From Chitinophaga pinensis (lineage in GTDB: Bacteria > Bacteroidota > Bacteroidia > NS11-12g > UBA955): a DNA stretch of 64,000 nt. The number at the start of each line of letters is the position of its first letter. Positions within the stretch are counted from its first letter, which is position 1. Below the pieces are notes generated by a model, which saw only the letters and a program-made list of their open reading frames with translations, ran no database searches and was not told where the DNA came from. This document shows positions 8,566 through 17,258 of this stretch, in pieces. Position numbers and translations under genes: made by a program. The stretch spans positions 352,923-416,922 of the forward strand of contig CAMBXL010000001.1 of NCBI GenBank assembly GCA_945871905.1. Direction: 5' to 3'.

Positions 8566-9522
8566 ATGAATAAGAGAAATACAAAATTATTTATTTTCCC
8601 TACTTTGATTATTCTGTTTTTGGGGGCTTGTTCCAAAAATAAAAATGATAATCCTTATGACAATTGGAAAGACGATGTTAAAGAATCTCCAATTAACAAT
8701 GTTGATATTGATCCAAATTCAATTCAAGGGTTACATAAGAATATTTTTAAACCTACTTGCTCTAACAGCGGTTGTCACGATGGTAATTTTGAACCTGATT
8801 TTAGAACCATTGAAAGTACGTACAACTCATTAATAAACCGTTTGAGTACCAATACAGACCCTAATCAAGCTCAGTTTTCAAAAAGGGTAGTGCCAGGGAA
8901 TGCTTCACAAAGTATGCTCTTACACAGAATATTAGAGTTTATCCCAGGAAGTCAAGGAAAAATGCCATTGACGACTGACCCCGGTAGTGATTGGCCTGAA
9001 AAAAAAGTAACTTATATTGAAAATATTAGAACATGGATTAATAATGGCGCAAAAGACCAATTTGGAAATAGTCCAAGTAATATTGATTTTACGCCTCAAA
9101 TGGGTGGTTTACTCGTTTTTGTTAACGGTTCAACAACCCCTTTGCCTCATGTAGGTTACCAGCCGGTTTTTGTGCCTTCCAGCGCTAATCAAGTTAAAAT
9201 AATGATTTCTATTCTCGATGATAAAACGCCATTGTCGCAGTTAGGTCCCAATACAATTAATTTTTCACTGAATCCTTATGAGTTTAAAGGCACTGAACAA
9301 ACTTTGGCAAAAGAAAGCTCTCCATTTTTAGGCTTAGGTGTTTCAGGAGAAACGGTTGAATATTGGTACAGTATAACGTTGCCGCTTTCCTCTATAGGAG
9401 TTTCAGGTGATGTGATATGGTGCAGAATAAATACAACAGATAATGTTAATCCAAGCCTGTTTATTCCCTCTAGTGAAACTTCTTTTAATTTTAAAAAATA
9501 CTTCGCAATAAAGATTAATTAA
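8566..9522 (+). CDS. Lipoprotein with C-x4-CH cytochrome-like motif
   Basis: A 318-residue lipoprotein: signal ending FLGAC with Cys22 as lipid site. Residues 60-72 read as NIFKPTCSNSGCHDG, a C-x4-CH variant of the heme c motif (Cys65, Cys70, His71), as in PSCyt1-like domains that begin with a P-x-C...CHxG element. A later SMLLHRI...GKMPL region could supply a Met ligand. Whether heme is bound cannot be told. The C-terminal ~150 residues are beta-rich with no recognised motif. The gene follows the DUF1501-like gene by 10 nt, and its TAA overlaps the next ATG by one base (TAATG), so these genes are translationally coupled. Confidence 0.8.
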   Translation: MNKRNTKLFIFPTLIILFLGACSKNKNDNPYDNWKDDVKESPINNVDIDPNSIQGLHKNIFKPTCSNSGCHDGNFEPDFRTIESTYNSLINRLSTNTDPNQAQFSKRVVPGNASQSMLLHRILEFIPGSQGKMPLTTDPGSDWPEKKVTYIENIRTWINNGAKDQFGNSPSNIDFTPQMGGLLVFVNGSTTPLPHVGYQPVFVPSSANQVKIMISILDDKTPLSQLGPNTINFSLNPYEFKGTEQTLAKESSPFLGLGVSGETVEYWYSITLPLSSIGVSGDVIWCRINTTDNVNPSLFIPSSETSFNFKKYFAIKIN

Positions 9523-9953
9523 TGAGACAAATTATTATCTATAGCTTTTTGTTTTTAGTTTTACAGAATTGTAAAAAAGACAACTCAAATGCGGTCCCAA
9601 GTATAAAGTTTATTTCGATTAGTGCGACAGAAGTTGTTCAGTATAAGGACAGTTTGGAAATTAAGTTTGAATATTCTGATGCCAATGGAGATTTAGGAGA
9701 GATAAATCCCGACCAAAATGCTATTTATGTCAAAGACAGGCGTTTGACAAAACCTGATTATTATTTTATTCCACCACTTTCACCTCCTACAAGTTCTGTT
9801 TTTATCAAAGGTGAATTAATAGTGAAAATTAAAAATACATTTTTGCTTGGAACTGCGCTTCAGGAAACAACTAATTTTGAAGTTAAATTAAAAGACAGGG
9901 CAGGACAATGGAGCAATTCCATTGTTACACCTGAAATTATAATTAAAAAGTAA
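9522..9953 (+). CDS. Small lipoprotein, beta-sandwich-like
   Basis: A 143-residue protein with a short signal (LVLQNC, Cys17 as lipid site) followed by one predicted beta-rich domain. The segment FEYSDANGDLGE is typical of many short Bacteroidota lipoproteins with an Ig-like fold, where it probably binds calcium or shapes a turn; this is family experience and not proof. It starts on the last base of the preceding stop codon and ends immediately before the ATG of the large T9SS substrate, with no gap. It may be an anchor or a partner of that large protein. No function is assigned. Confidence 0.8.
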   Translation: MRQIIIYSFLFLVLQNCKKDNSNAVPSIKFISISATEVVQYKDSLEIKFEYSDANGDLGEINPDQNAIYVKDRRLTKPDYYFIPPLSPPTSSVFIKGELIVKIKNTFLLGTALQETTNFEVKLKDRAGQWSNSIVTPEIIIKK

Positions 9954-12900
9954 ATGAGACATTTGTTTACATATTTAGAAGGGTTTAAAACCTATAAATT
10001 GGTTTTATTAGGACTTTTTATGTCTTTGTTGCATGTTAAGGGGCAAACGGAATATAAAATGTCTAATGCAAAGGTCTATGCTTGTAAAGGCTCATTAAAA
10101 GACAGTGAAGCAAATCAACAATCAACTACTAAATATGCCAATAATGAAGATTTGATTTTTACTATCATAGTAAAAGGGGCAAGCTCTATTTCTATCAAAT
10201 TTAAAGGTAGTTTTTGTACTGAGGCAGGCTCTGATTATTTAAAGGCATACAGAGGAAAAGACACAACTGGTACTCTAATTCGCACTTATACAGGAACAAT
10301 TAATAATCCAACCAACATTACATCAAACGATTCTGCCATTACTTTTTATTTCCATTCTGATAAAAATATCGTTTGTGACGGATGGGAACTGACTTGGGAA
10401 GGTAAAATTACAAAAGTACCTCAACCCAAATTTAGCCCAATCACAAATCCAACATGTAATTCAACTAAAATTAGAGTTACTTTAGACCAACCTTTCAATT
10501 GTGATTCTGTAAAAGCATCCAGTTTTAAATTGTCGGGAACACTGTCAACGGCCATAACTTCAGTTACGCCTATTTCATGTAATTCCAAAAATGAAACCAA
10601 TACCTTTGATGTTTCTTTTGCTAGTGCACTGAACAGAAGTGGTAATTATTCCTTGCTGCTAACTTCCTCTTTTAAAGATGCTTGTGACAGTGTTTGGGTG
10701 ATAAAGTCAACTCTGAATTTTAAAATAACAGATTGTCCTATACAAGTAGATTTAAGGAGCAATAGATTGGTCATTTGTAAAGGCACCTGTGCAAATCTTA
10801 CAGCCATTATAAGTGGTGGAAATGCAAGTAGTTATTCATACACGTGGCTTAGTGGTGGATTGTTTTCTGCACCACCTCAAACAGTTTGTCCAACAGCTAC
10901 AACCACTTATATTCTGAGGGTTTCTGATGGAGTTTCAGTGCCAGGGTTAGACACCGTAGTTATTACCGTTTTAGATCCTCCTGTTGCTCAAAATGATACA
11001 ACAGTTTGTCAATCATCCCCTTCGTTTAATTTAAAAGCAAATCCAAGTGGAGGTGTTTGGTCTGGAACCGGAATTACAAGTGCTGCAAATGGTACCTTTA
11101 GTCCAAGTGTGGCAAGGGGCGGAACTTTTAAAATAGCCTATTCAATTGGTGGTTGCGCAGATACTGTTGTAGTAACCGTCCGCCCAATTAGTGCAGGAAC
11201 TCCATTAGCGGCTTGTCCTTCTTCTTCGGCATTTATGGTGTCAGGATTTACGCCGCCTGGGGGAACTTGGAGTGGTCCCAATATTAGTGCTGCAGGACTT
11301 ATTACACCGCCTTCAAGCAGTGGTTCTTTTACCGTTACCTATTCTTGGAATGGTTGTACAAGTGATAAAATTATTAATATCGACTTAATTAATATTGTCA
11401 AAAGAGATACCATTTGTAAGTCAAAAGCAATTGATACTTTCAAAAACTTTACACCAATTGGGGGAACATGGACTGGCCCAGGTATAACAAATTCAAGGTT
11501 GGGGATTTCAACACCTCCGACAGCTGCCGCAGGGAATAAAATTTACATTTATACCATTAATGGTTGCCGCGATACACTTAGAAGGTTTATTCAAGAAATT
11601 GATGCCCGATTTGATGAAATAGCATGTCCCGATGCTGGTCAAAGATTATTGCCTCAAGGATTGCCCGTAGGTGGATATTGGACAGGTAAAGGTGTTTTTG
11701 ATGCCAATAATGGTTTGTTTGATGCCGATAGTTTTAGAGTGCCTAGTAAATCCACTTTTGTTCAAACTAACTTAACCTATCATGGATTAAATGGATGTAA
11801 AGATGTTAAAATAATGTTCTTGAGATACACAAGGTTTTATAAAGATACGGTTAAAAATTGTGTTTCAGACACTGCTTATTTTATGAGAAATGCTTATTTG
11901 CAAAACGATCCTTGGAATATGATGTTTACAGGGAGCAATGCAATAGTAGGTTTTGGTGTTTACAATCAAAAGTTTAGCCCAACCTTGGCTGGTCGAGGAA
12001 CTTTTCATACAATAATAGGGACAGCAAATGGTTGTCAAGATACTATCGTTATTCAAGTTTTTAATAGAGCAAATATCCAGAAAGACACGGTGTTTTGTAT
12101 TGCAGACGATGCTTATCAATTAGTAAATAGGGAAGGTGCCGGATTATTCTTCGGCCCTGGAATTACAAATGCTCAAAAAGGAACTTTTAACCCTGCTATT
12201 GCCGGTGTTGGAACTCACTTAATCTTATTTAACTTGCCAGGAAAATGTACTGATACCGTTAAAATTAAAGTCAATGGATTGCCCAATGTTTCTATATTTG
12301 GGTTAAGTGATTACTATTGTTACAAAGATTCTATCACTCAGTTAGGTTTAAATCCTGTAGGTGGAAAATTGTTGGGTAATGGAATTATTGGAACTACATT
12401 TAATCCTAGTATTGCCAAACAAGGTCAACATAAAATTACATACACTTTTGGTTCAGGAAAATGTATCAGTACTTTTTCTAAAGACGTTACAGTTGGAGAG
12501 CCGTTAACTTTGACATTGTCAAAAAACAAAGACAGTATATGTATTGGTGAAACAGTAGAATTATCAACCATAAGTAAGGGTGGTAATGGTAATTCAACTA
12601 TAGTTTGGAGTAGTGGACAAATGAATGTGCCCAATATTTACGAAGCACCCAAAAGAACTTCTCAATACAGTGTTGTGTTAAAAGATGGATGCAGCGATTC
12701 TGTTCAAAGACAAACTTCAATTTATGTTCATCCACCCTTGTTTGGAAGGGTTCAAACTTCTACCAAAATGTGTTTTGGGAATCAAGGTTTTGCCGAGTTG
12801 AAAATGAACGATACAGGCCCTTATTCTTATACTTGGAATACCATTCCAATTCAAAAAACAAGTAGAATTGTGGCCCCTGTGGCAACCACTTATAAAGTAA

Positions 12901-13499
12901 AGGTTAAAAATCTTGAGACCAATTGTTTTTATGACACAAGTGTTGCTATTCCGGGATATGATAAGATAAGAGCTTTTTTTACAACGGTCCCTTCTTCCCA
13001 ATGTTTATACAGTAATAATGCGTTATTGAAAATAATCAATGCCAGTGAAGGTGGAACCAGTGGTATCTGGGATTTTGGCGATGAAAATACCGAGACTTAT
13101 GATGAACAATTGAATCCTACACATTTGTATAAAGGAGATACAGACCGTTATGAAATTAAACTCTTTATTTCAAATGAAGGAGGGTGTAAAGACAGTTTTA
13201 AAGCCAGTATTTGTGTGATAGATACTCTAAGTTTGTTCGTCCCTGATGCATTTACCCCAAATGATGATGAAATCAATGATGTATTCAAAATTCATTCTCT
13301 ATCGATAGTGAAACTTGATTTGAAAATATTCAATAGATGGGGTGAATTGTTGTTTGAAACCAATGATCCTAAAAAAGGATGGAATGGATTCTATAAAGGA
13401 CAATTGTGTCCAACCGATTATTACGTTTATCAGGTCAAGTACAAAGGAAAAACAACGCCATGGAAATACAAGAATGGCGTGTTTTATTTGCTTAGATAA
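9954..13499 (+). CDS. Large secreted T9SS substrate with CUB-like domain, repeats, PKD-like domain and type B sorting domain
   Basis: A 1181-residue surface or secreted protein. A signal peptide ends near residue 30 (LHVKGQ). Residues ~40-155 resemble a CUB domain, with paired Cys and an ending GWELTWEG. Then come about seven modules of 70-80 residues marked by GG-x-W-(S/T)-G-x-G-(I/V) or decayed versions (GGVWSGTGI, GGTWSGPNI, GGTWTGPGI, GGYWTGKGV, GLFFGPGI, GGKLLGNGI). A PKD-like domain follows (GIWDFGDENTE ... THLY). The end is a type B (CHU_C, gliding-motility-associated) T9SS sorting domain beginning at VPDAFTPNDDEINDVF and including IFNRWGELLFET and GWNG. Export should need the PorU/PorV-type machinery found at 35-40 kb. 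It is the last gene of the six-gene operon; an adhesive or matrix role is an inference from its build. Confidence 0.92.
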   Translation: MRHLFTYLEGFKTYKLVLLGLFMSLLHVKGQTEYKMSNAKVYACKGSLKDSEANQQSTTKYANNEDLIFTIIVKGASSISIKFKGSFCTEAGSDYLKAYRGKDTTGTLIRTYTGTINNPTNITSNDSAITFYFHSDKNIVCDGWELTWEGKITKVPQPKFSPITNPTCNSTKIRVTLDQPFNCDSVKASSFKLSGTLSTAITSVTPISCNSKNETNTFDVSFASALNRSGNYSLLLTSSFKDACDSVWVIKSTLNFKITDCPIQVDLRSNRLVICKGTCANLTAIISGGNASSYSYTWLSGGLFSAPPQTVCPTATTTYILRVSDGVSVPGLDTVVITVLDPPVAQNDTTVCQSSPSFNLKANPSGGVWSGTGITSAANGTFSPSVARGGTFKIAYSIGGCADTVVVTVRPISAGTPLAACPSSSAFMVSGFTPPGGTWSGPNISAAGLITPPSSSGSFTVTYSWNGCTSDKIINIDLINIVKRDTICKSKAIDTFKNFTPIGGTWTGPGITNSRLGISTPPTAAAGNKIYIYTINGCRDTLRRFIQEIDARFDEIACPDAGQRLLPQGLPVGGYWTGKGVFDANNGLFDADSFRVPSKSTFVQTNLTYHGLNGCKDVKIMFLRYTRFYKDTVKNCVSDTAYFMRNAYLQNDPWNMMFTGSNAIVGFGVYNQKFSPTLAGRGTFHTIIGTANGCQDTIVIQVFNRANIQKDTVFCIADDAYQLVNREGAGLFFGPGITNAQKGTFNPAIAGVGTHLILFNLPGKCTDTVKIKVNGLPNVSIFGLSDYYCYKDSITQLGLNPVGGKLLGNGIIGTTFNPSIAKQGQHKITYTFGSGKCISTFSKDVTVGEPLTLTLSKNKDSICIGETVELSTISKGGNGNSTIVWSSGQMNVPNIYEAPKRTSQYSVVLKDGCSDSVQRQTSIYVHPPLFGRVQTSTKMCFGNQGFAELKMNDTGPYSYTWNTIPIQKTSRIVAPVATTYKVKVKNLETNCFYDTSVAIPGYDKIRAFFTTVPSSQCLYSNNALLKIINASEGGTSGIWDFGDENTETYDEQLNPTHLYKGDTDRYEIKLFISNEGGCKDSFKASICVIDTLSLFVPDAFTPNDDEINDVFKIHSLSIVKLDLKIFNRWGELLFETNDPKKGWNGFYKGQLCPTDYYVYQVKYKGKTTPWKYKNGVFYLLR

Positions 13500-13520
13500 A
13501 GTTCAACGAATGGGGGAAGC

Positions 13521-14294
13521 TTAAAAAGCGGCGCCTATTCCCAAAGAAAAGTTCAATGTATTTTGTCTAGAAAAGGCAAATTTAACAATATTGTTTTCCA
13601 AATCACCTCTTAACGTTTGTGAGGGATTAATGCTTTGATAATCTTCAACAGGAGGACTATAAAAATTCAAAGGCAAATTAAACTGAATCATTTTATTGAT
13701 AAAGATACTGTTGTCAATAAATCGTTTGGAGCCAAATCCAATAAAAAAGGTACTTAAAGAAGTTGATGTATAAGTAATTTTAGGTAATAAAATAGGATTG
13801 CTGTTGTAATCGGTATAATATAATTTGCTCTCTTTGATGTTTATAAAACTATGAGACAAGCCATATGCAAAATATTTACCAAGTGGGGCAACGGCACCAT
13901 TATTTCTGAAATAAACCTGACTAGAAAGTTGAATTGACGTTACATTAAAGTCGATTAAACCTTCATAAACATAGTAAGATTTATTGTTGTATTTTATATC
14001 TTCACTATCAAAAATATCAAATAAGTATTCATTGTCAACTCTAAAGCCACCGTTACTTACAGATAACAAAATAGTTTTTTTTCTGTTTAATACTCTTTCA
14101 AAAGTGATTTGTAAATTGGGGTTTTGAGAAAAATACTGACCATGACTCACCAAAGGGTCTTTTTTAACAATTCCAACAATGTAATTAAGGCTTAAACAAT
14201 TCTTTTTACCTAAATAGCCGGGAATACTTTTTTGTCCAAGAATAAAACCTTGGATTGAAAATAATAAAATTAAAGGAATATATTTTAGTTGCAT
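13521..14294 (-). CDS. Predicted outer-membrane beta-barrel protein
   Basis: A 257-residue protein with signal peptide (ends near FILGQ, residue 21) followed by many alternating hydrophobic strands with aromatic girdles and a C-terminal Phe (GIGAAF), the usual layout of a small outer-membrane beta barrel. No named family was recognised. Its ATG shares one base with the stop codon of the upstream M48 protease gene (TAATG on the minus strand), so the two are translated together and probably work together at the envelope. It is convergent with the T9SS substrate gene, 21 nt apart. Confidence 0.78.
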   Translation of the reverse strand: MQLKYIPLILLFSIQGFILGQKSIPGYLGKKNCLSLNYIVGIVKKDPLVSHGQYFSQNPNLQITFERVLNRKKTILLSVSNGGFRVDNEYLFDIFDSEDIKYNNKSYYVYEGLIDFNVTSIQLSSQVYFRNNGAVAPLGKYFAYGLSHSFINIKESKLYYTDYNSNPILLPKITYTSTSLSTFFIGFGSKRFIDNSIFINKMIQFNLPLNFYSPPVEDYQSINPSQTLRGDLENNIVKFAFSRQNTLNFSLGIGAAF

Positions 14295-16615
14295 TATGAT
14301 TTTACTTGGTGGAATAGTGAATAGATCATTGTTTTTAAATGGTCAGTGCGTTTTTTTACTTTATAATTGTCTCTTTGTACATAAACAACTTTACCTGTTT
14401 TTAAGTCGAATATGATAGAGCTTAATTGTAAATTATGCTCAGGTAATACGGATAAAATATATGGAATTAGTAATGGGTAAACAATAATTGAACCAATCAG
14501 AAATTCTGGCTCTATAGTTTCTCTGTATATTTTTTGTGTGATGCCAGAAAGCATTACATGATTTGTTCCGTATTTCTCTTGTATTAAGTCGATATTATTA
14601 ATGTTATACATTACAGATTGTCCTTCATTATTGTTAATCCATTCTGTTACCCATTCCATTAGTTCGGAATATTGATTGATTAATTCAGTGTTTAACTGTT
14701 TTTTGGCTGACATGTCAATAAAATCAATGTCGATGCCATTCAATTTAGCCATGTCTTTGTACAATTTTGCCAAAGCAATAGTGGTTTTTTCATTGTCCAA
14801 TAAATTCTCTTTTGAGTTGCCATCTACAAATGTATATTTATCGTAATTTGGATTTAATAAAACCATTTTTTTAATTCCAGCAGTTTCCCCAAATCGCTTA
14901 ATATACCAACTACTTGTAGGGTCTTTTCTTTTTGATAAATTTGAGTTGGTTTTTTCATCCTCATCCTTGTAATTGTATATAGAAAATTGTTGACGTAAAG
15001 ATTTTACAAATAAGCTATCACTTAATAATTTAGAAAACCCTAAAATGTTGCTACTGCTTAGTTTATTTGAACTTGAACTAGAGATTGATTTGAATTCAGA
15101 AGATGGAGAATCAGACTTTTTGTTTTTATCCTGATAAGCTTTAATGATTTTCATCTTTTCAGTTTTACTCAAAGCCTCAAACTCAGGTTTTAATTTTAAC
15201 TCTTCTAAAGTGATACTCTCATCAATGTCTAGTTTTTTCTCAATATTTAAGGTTGTGGAGTCCTTAATAATGTGCGCTGTAAAAGAAGTAGGAGTTGATT
15301 GTGTTTGTTTGAACATTAAATACAATGATTGCTCAAACAAGTGCTTGCTAAACGAGTCATTTTTGTTACTTTGATATGCATTCCATGTATTTCTAACATT
15401 GATGATTGACAAAGTATTAAGGTCAACATAGGTTAAAAAAGCATGTACTTTTTGAGTGACACCCTCTAACTCTTTGATACTTTTTTCTTTGGTGTAAGTG
15501 CTTGGTTCATCGGTAATACGTTTGTTAGTTTGTCCATATAATGCTATTGCAGACATTTTGTGAGCAAATGCTGTGTCTTTGTATTTTTTCTTGTATAAAT
15601 AGGATAAATAGTATACACGTTGGTAATTGCCATAATTTAAATTGATGAAAAATAACTCTATACGCGCTTGTTGTTGTATGGTTTTAAAATAATCCTCACC
15701 AAATAAATACAATGCATTGTTGTTGTTTTTTGATTTAGTATAAAAAATTTCTAGTTCAGCTTTTCTCTTTTTGATATTCGGGTGACTTGATTCTTCATCA
15801 TCTTCATCTTCCTCTGCAGTTATTCTAGATTCAATTTTGGGAGCTACATAATCTAATTTAAAAAGACTGTCTTCAAAAATATTGGTCGACCAATCAATTT
15901 CATCGTAGGGTAAATAAGAAAACAATAACATGTCAAAGGATGAAATTGCTGCATTTTGAGCATATTTTGTTTTACTAAATAATTCAAAACCATCTTTATC
16001 TGCTTCCAATTCATCCTCTTTTGAATAATGGTAAGTTGCTTTTAGTTTGCTTTCTAAATCTAGGTTTCTAAAATCACCTTTACCTTTTGAAATATCTTGT
16101 TGTCTTTTGTATTTTTGGATGCTGTGTTTACTTTTGTAATGAGAAATTTCATGACATAAAATATAGGCTAATTGTGCCTCATTCTCAACTTGACTCAATA
16201 AGCCAACGGTAACAAATACTACACCTTGGTCTGTCGCAAAAGCGTTAACAGAACTTGATTTTAAAACATAAAAACGAAGTTTGCCTGTTAAGCTTGGGTC
16301 ATTTGACATTATAGTATTAGCAACCTTGTTGACATAATCAGTTAAAACATCACCATATAAGATTTTACCACTAAACAAAATGTTGTCTATTGAAAAGTTT
16401 GCATTGAAAACAAACTCTTTTTCGGTTCTTTTAACTCTATTACTTTTATTGCTTTTGTTGATTTTTTGATAATCAGCTTCTATTTTTTTAGAAGTTAATG
16501 ATAAAAAGTCTTTAGGAATTAACCCCTGACATCTTAGAGGCTGATAGGAGATTTTTTGAGAGTAAGCGCTAAATCCATAAAAAATAAGGATATAGCAAAT
16601 AGATAAGTATTTCAT
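14294..16615 (-). CDS. Exported M48-family metalloprotease with long C-terminal extension
   Basis: A zinc-dependent endopeptidase of the M48 type. A signal peptide occupies residues 1-19 (ends GFSAYSQ). The zinc motif HEISH is at 155-159, and the third ligand is in the ELEADKDGFELF segment about 60 residues later; this EADxxG arrangement is the family hallmark. The protease domain covers roughly 60-270. The remaining ~500 residues have no recognised motif; they include a Ser-rich stretch (SSEFKSISSSSSNK) and a late hydrophobic segment near residue 695 (SIIVYPLLIPYIL). BepA-type M48 proteases carry TPR repeats after the catalytic domain, and the helical part at ~290-400 could be similar. It heads a two-gene unit with the predicted outer-membrane protein, suggesting an envelope quality-control or processing job (inference). 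Confidence 0.88.
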   Translation of the reverse strand: MKYLSICYILIFYGFSAYSQKISYQPLRCQGLIPKDFLSLTSKKIEADYQKINKSNKSNRVKRTEKEFVFNANFSIDNILFSGKILYGDVLTDYVNKVANTIMSNDPSLTGKLRFYVLKSSSVNAFATDQGVVFVTVGLLSQVENEAQLAYILCHEISHYKSKHSIQKYKRQQDISKGKGDFRNLDLESKLKATYHYSKEDELEADKDGFELFSKTKYAQNAAISSFDMLLFSYLPYDEIDWSTNIFEDSLFKLDYVAPKIESRITAEEDEDDEESSHPNIKKRKAELEIFYTKSKNNNNALYLFGEDYFKTIQQQARIELFFINLNYGNYQRVYYLSYLYKKKYKDTAFAHKMSAIALYGQTNKRITDEPSTYTKEKSIKELEGVTQKVHAFLTYVDLNTLSIINVRNTWNAYQSNKNDSFSKHLFEQSLYLMFKQTQSTPTSFTAHIIKDSTTLNIEKKLDIDESITLEELKLKPEFEALSKTEKMKIIKAYQDKNKKSDSPSSEFKSISSSSSNKLSSSNILGFSKLLSDSLFVKSLRQQFSIYNYKDEDEKTNSNLSKRKDPTSSWYIKRFGETAGIKKMVLLNPNYDKYTFVDGNSKENLLDNEKTTIALAKLYKDMAKLNGIDIDFIDMSAKKQLNTELINQYSELMEWVTEWINNNEGQSVMYNINNIDLIQEKYGTNHVMLSGITQKIYRETIEPEFLIGSIIVYPLLIPYILSVLPEHNLQLSSIIFDLKTGKVVYVQRDNYKVKKRTDHLKTMIYSLFHQVKS

Positions 16616-16677
16616 TAGATGTTGAATTGCAAAGAAAATGTAATTTGTTTATCTGAACAATCATTTTTTTATTAAGA

Positions 16678-16709
16678 TTTGGATTGAACTATAAATTAAT
16701 CTAATTTTG
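16678..16709 (+). promoter_or_regulatory. Bacteroidota-type promoter, TTTG-N20-TAatTTTG
   Basis: TTTG at 16678-16681 and TAATTTTG at 16702-16709 are 20 nt apart, matching the Bacteroidota -33/-7 consensus. The thioredoxin-like gene starts 15 nt downstream at 16725. This is the best-matching full promoter that I saw in the window. Confidence 0.65.
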
Positions 16710-16724
16710 AACTTCAATTTTAAT

Positions 16725-17231
16725 ATGAAAATTAAAACTAACCTTATAATATCTCTAGTTTTGGCTTCTGTAGCCACTTTTTTAATTATAAAATTTATGA
16801 ATAAAAACACAACATCTGCTCCTGAAAACCCTTTTTTTTCCTCAAAATTAGTTGATTTGGAGGGGAAAATATTTGAACCGAATCAACTTAAAGAGTCTGT
16901 TTTTGTGGTTTCTTATTTTCAAACATGGTGTAGCGATTGTGTCAAAGAACAACCTGAATTATTAAAATTGGAAAACCATTTTAAAGAGCAAAATTTTAAA
17001 GTTTTAATGGTTAGCGATGAGCCTATAGAATTAATGACAAAGTTTAAGGAAAAATTTCAATCTCAACTTAGTTTTTATCAACTACAAGACCCAATTAAAT
17101 CCATTGGCATATCAAGATTCCCGACAACTTATTTAATTGATAAAAATGGGGTTGTTCAAGAAGTAAAAGTAGAGGGTATCAATTGGTACACCCCTGAAAT
17201 TATAGAGAAAGTGTCTAAATTGCTTAAATAG
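16725..17231 (+). CDS. Membrane-anchored thioredoxin-like (TlpA/ResA-type) protein
   Basis: A 168-residue protein with an N-terminal membrane anchor or signal (residues ~6-24) and a thioredoxin fold facing the periplasm. The redox motif is WCSDC (Cys69, Cys72) and the cis-proline loop is FPTTYLID, both standard for TlpA-like thiol-disulfide oxidoreductases. CSDC is not the CxxC of thioredoxin itself, and the C-P-x-C pattern of ResA is absent. I start at ATG 16725; a longer frame begins at a TTG (16707) that lies within the promoter -7 box. It could reduce thiols of apocytochromes or lipoproteins, or oxidise them; the sequence does not say. It is divergent from the M48 gene and convergent with fmt. 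Confidence 0.87.
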   Translation: MKIKTNLIISLVLASVATFLIIKFMNKNTTSAPENPFFSSKLVDLEGKIFEPNQLKESVFVVSYFQTWCSDCVKEQPELLKLENHFKEQNFKVLMVSDEPIELMTKFKEKFQSQLSFYQLQDPIKSIGISRFPTTYLIDKNGVVQEVKVEGINWYTPEIIEKVSKLLK

Positions 17232-17258
17232 ATAATTGGAGATTAGTAATTCGATTCC

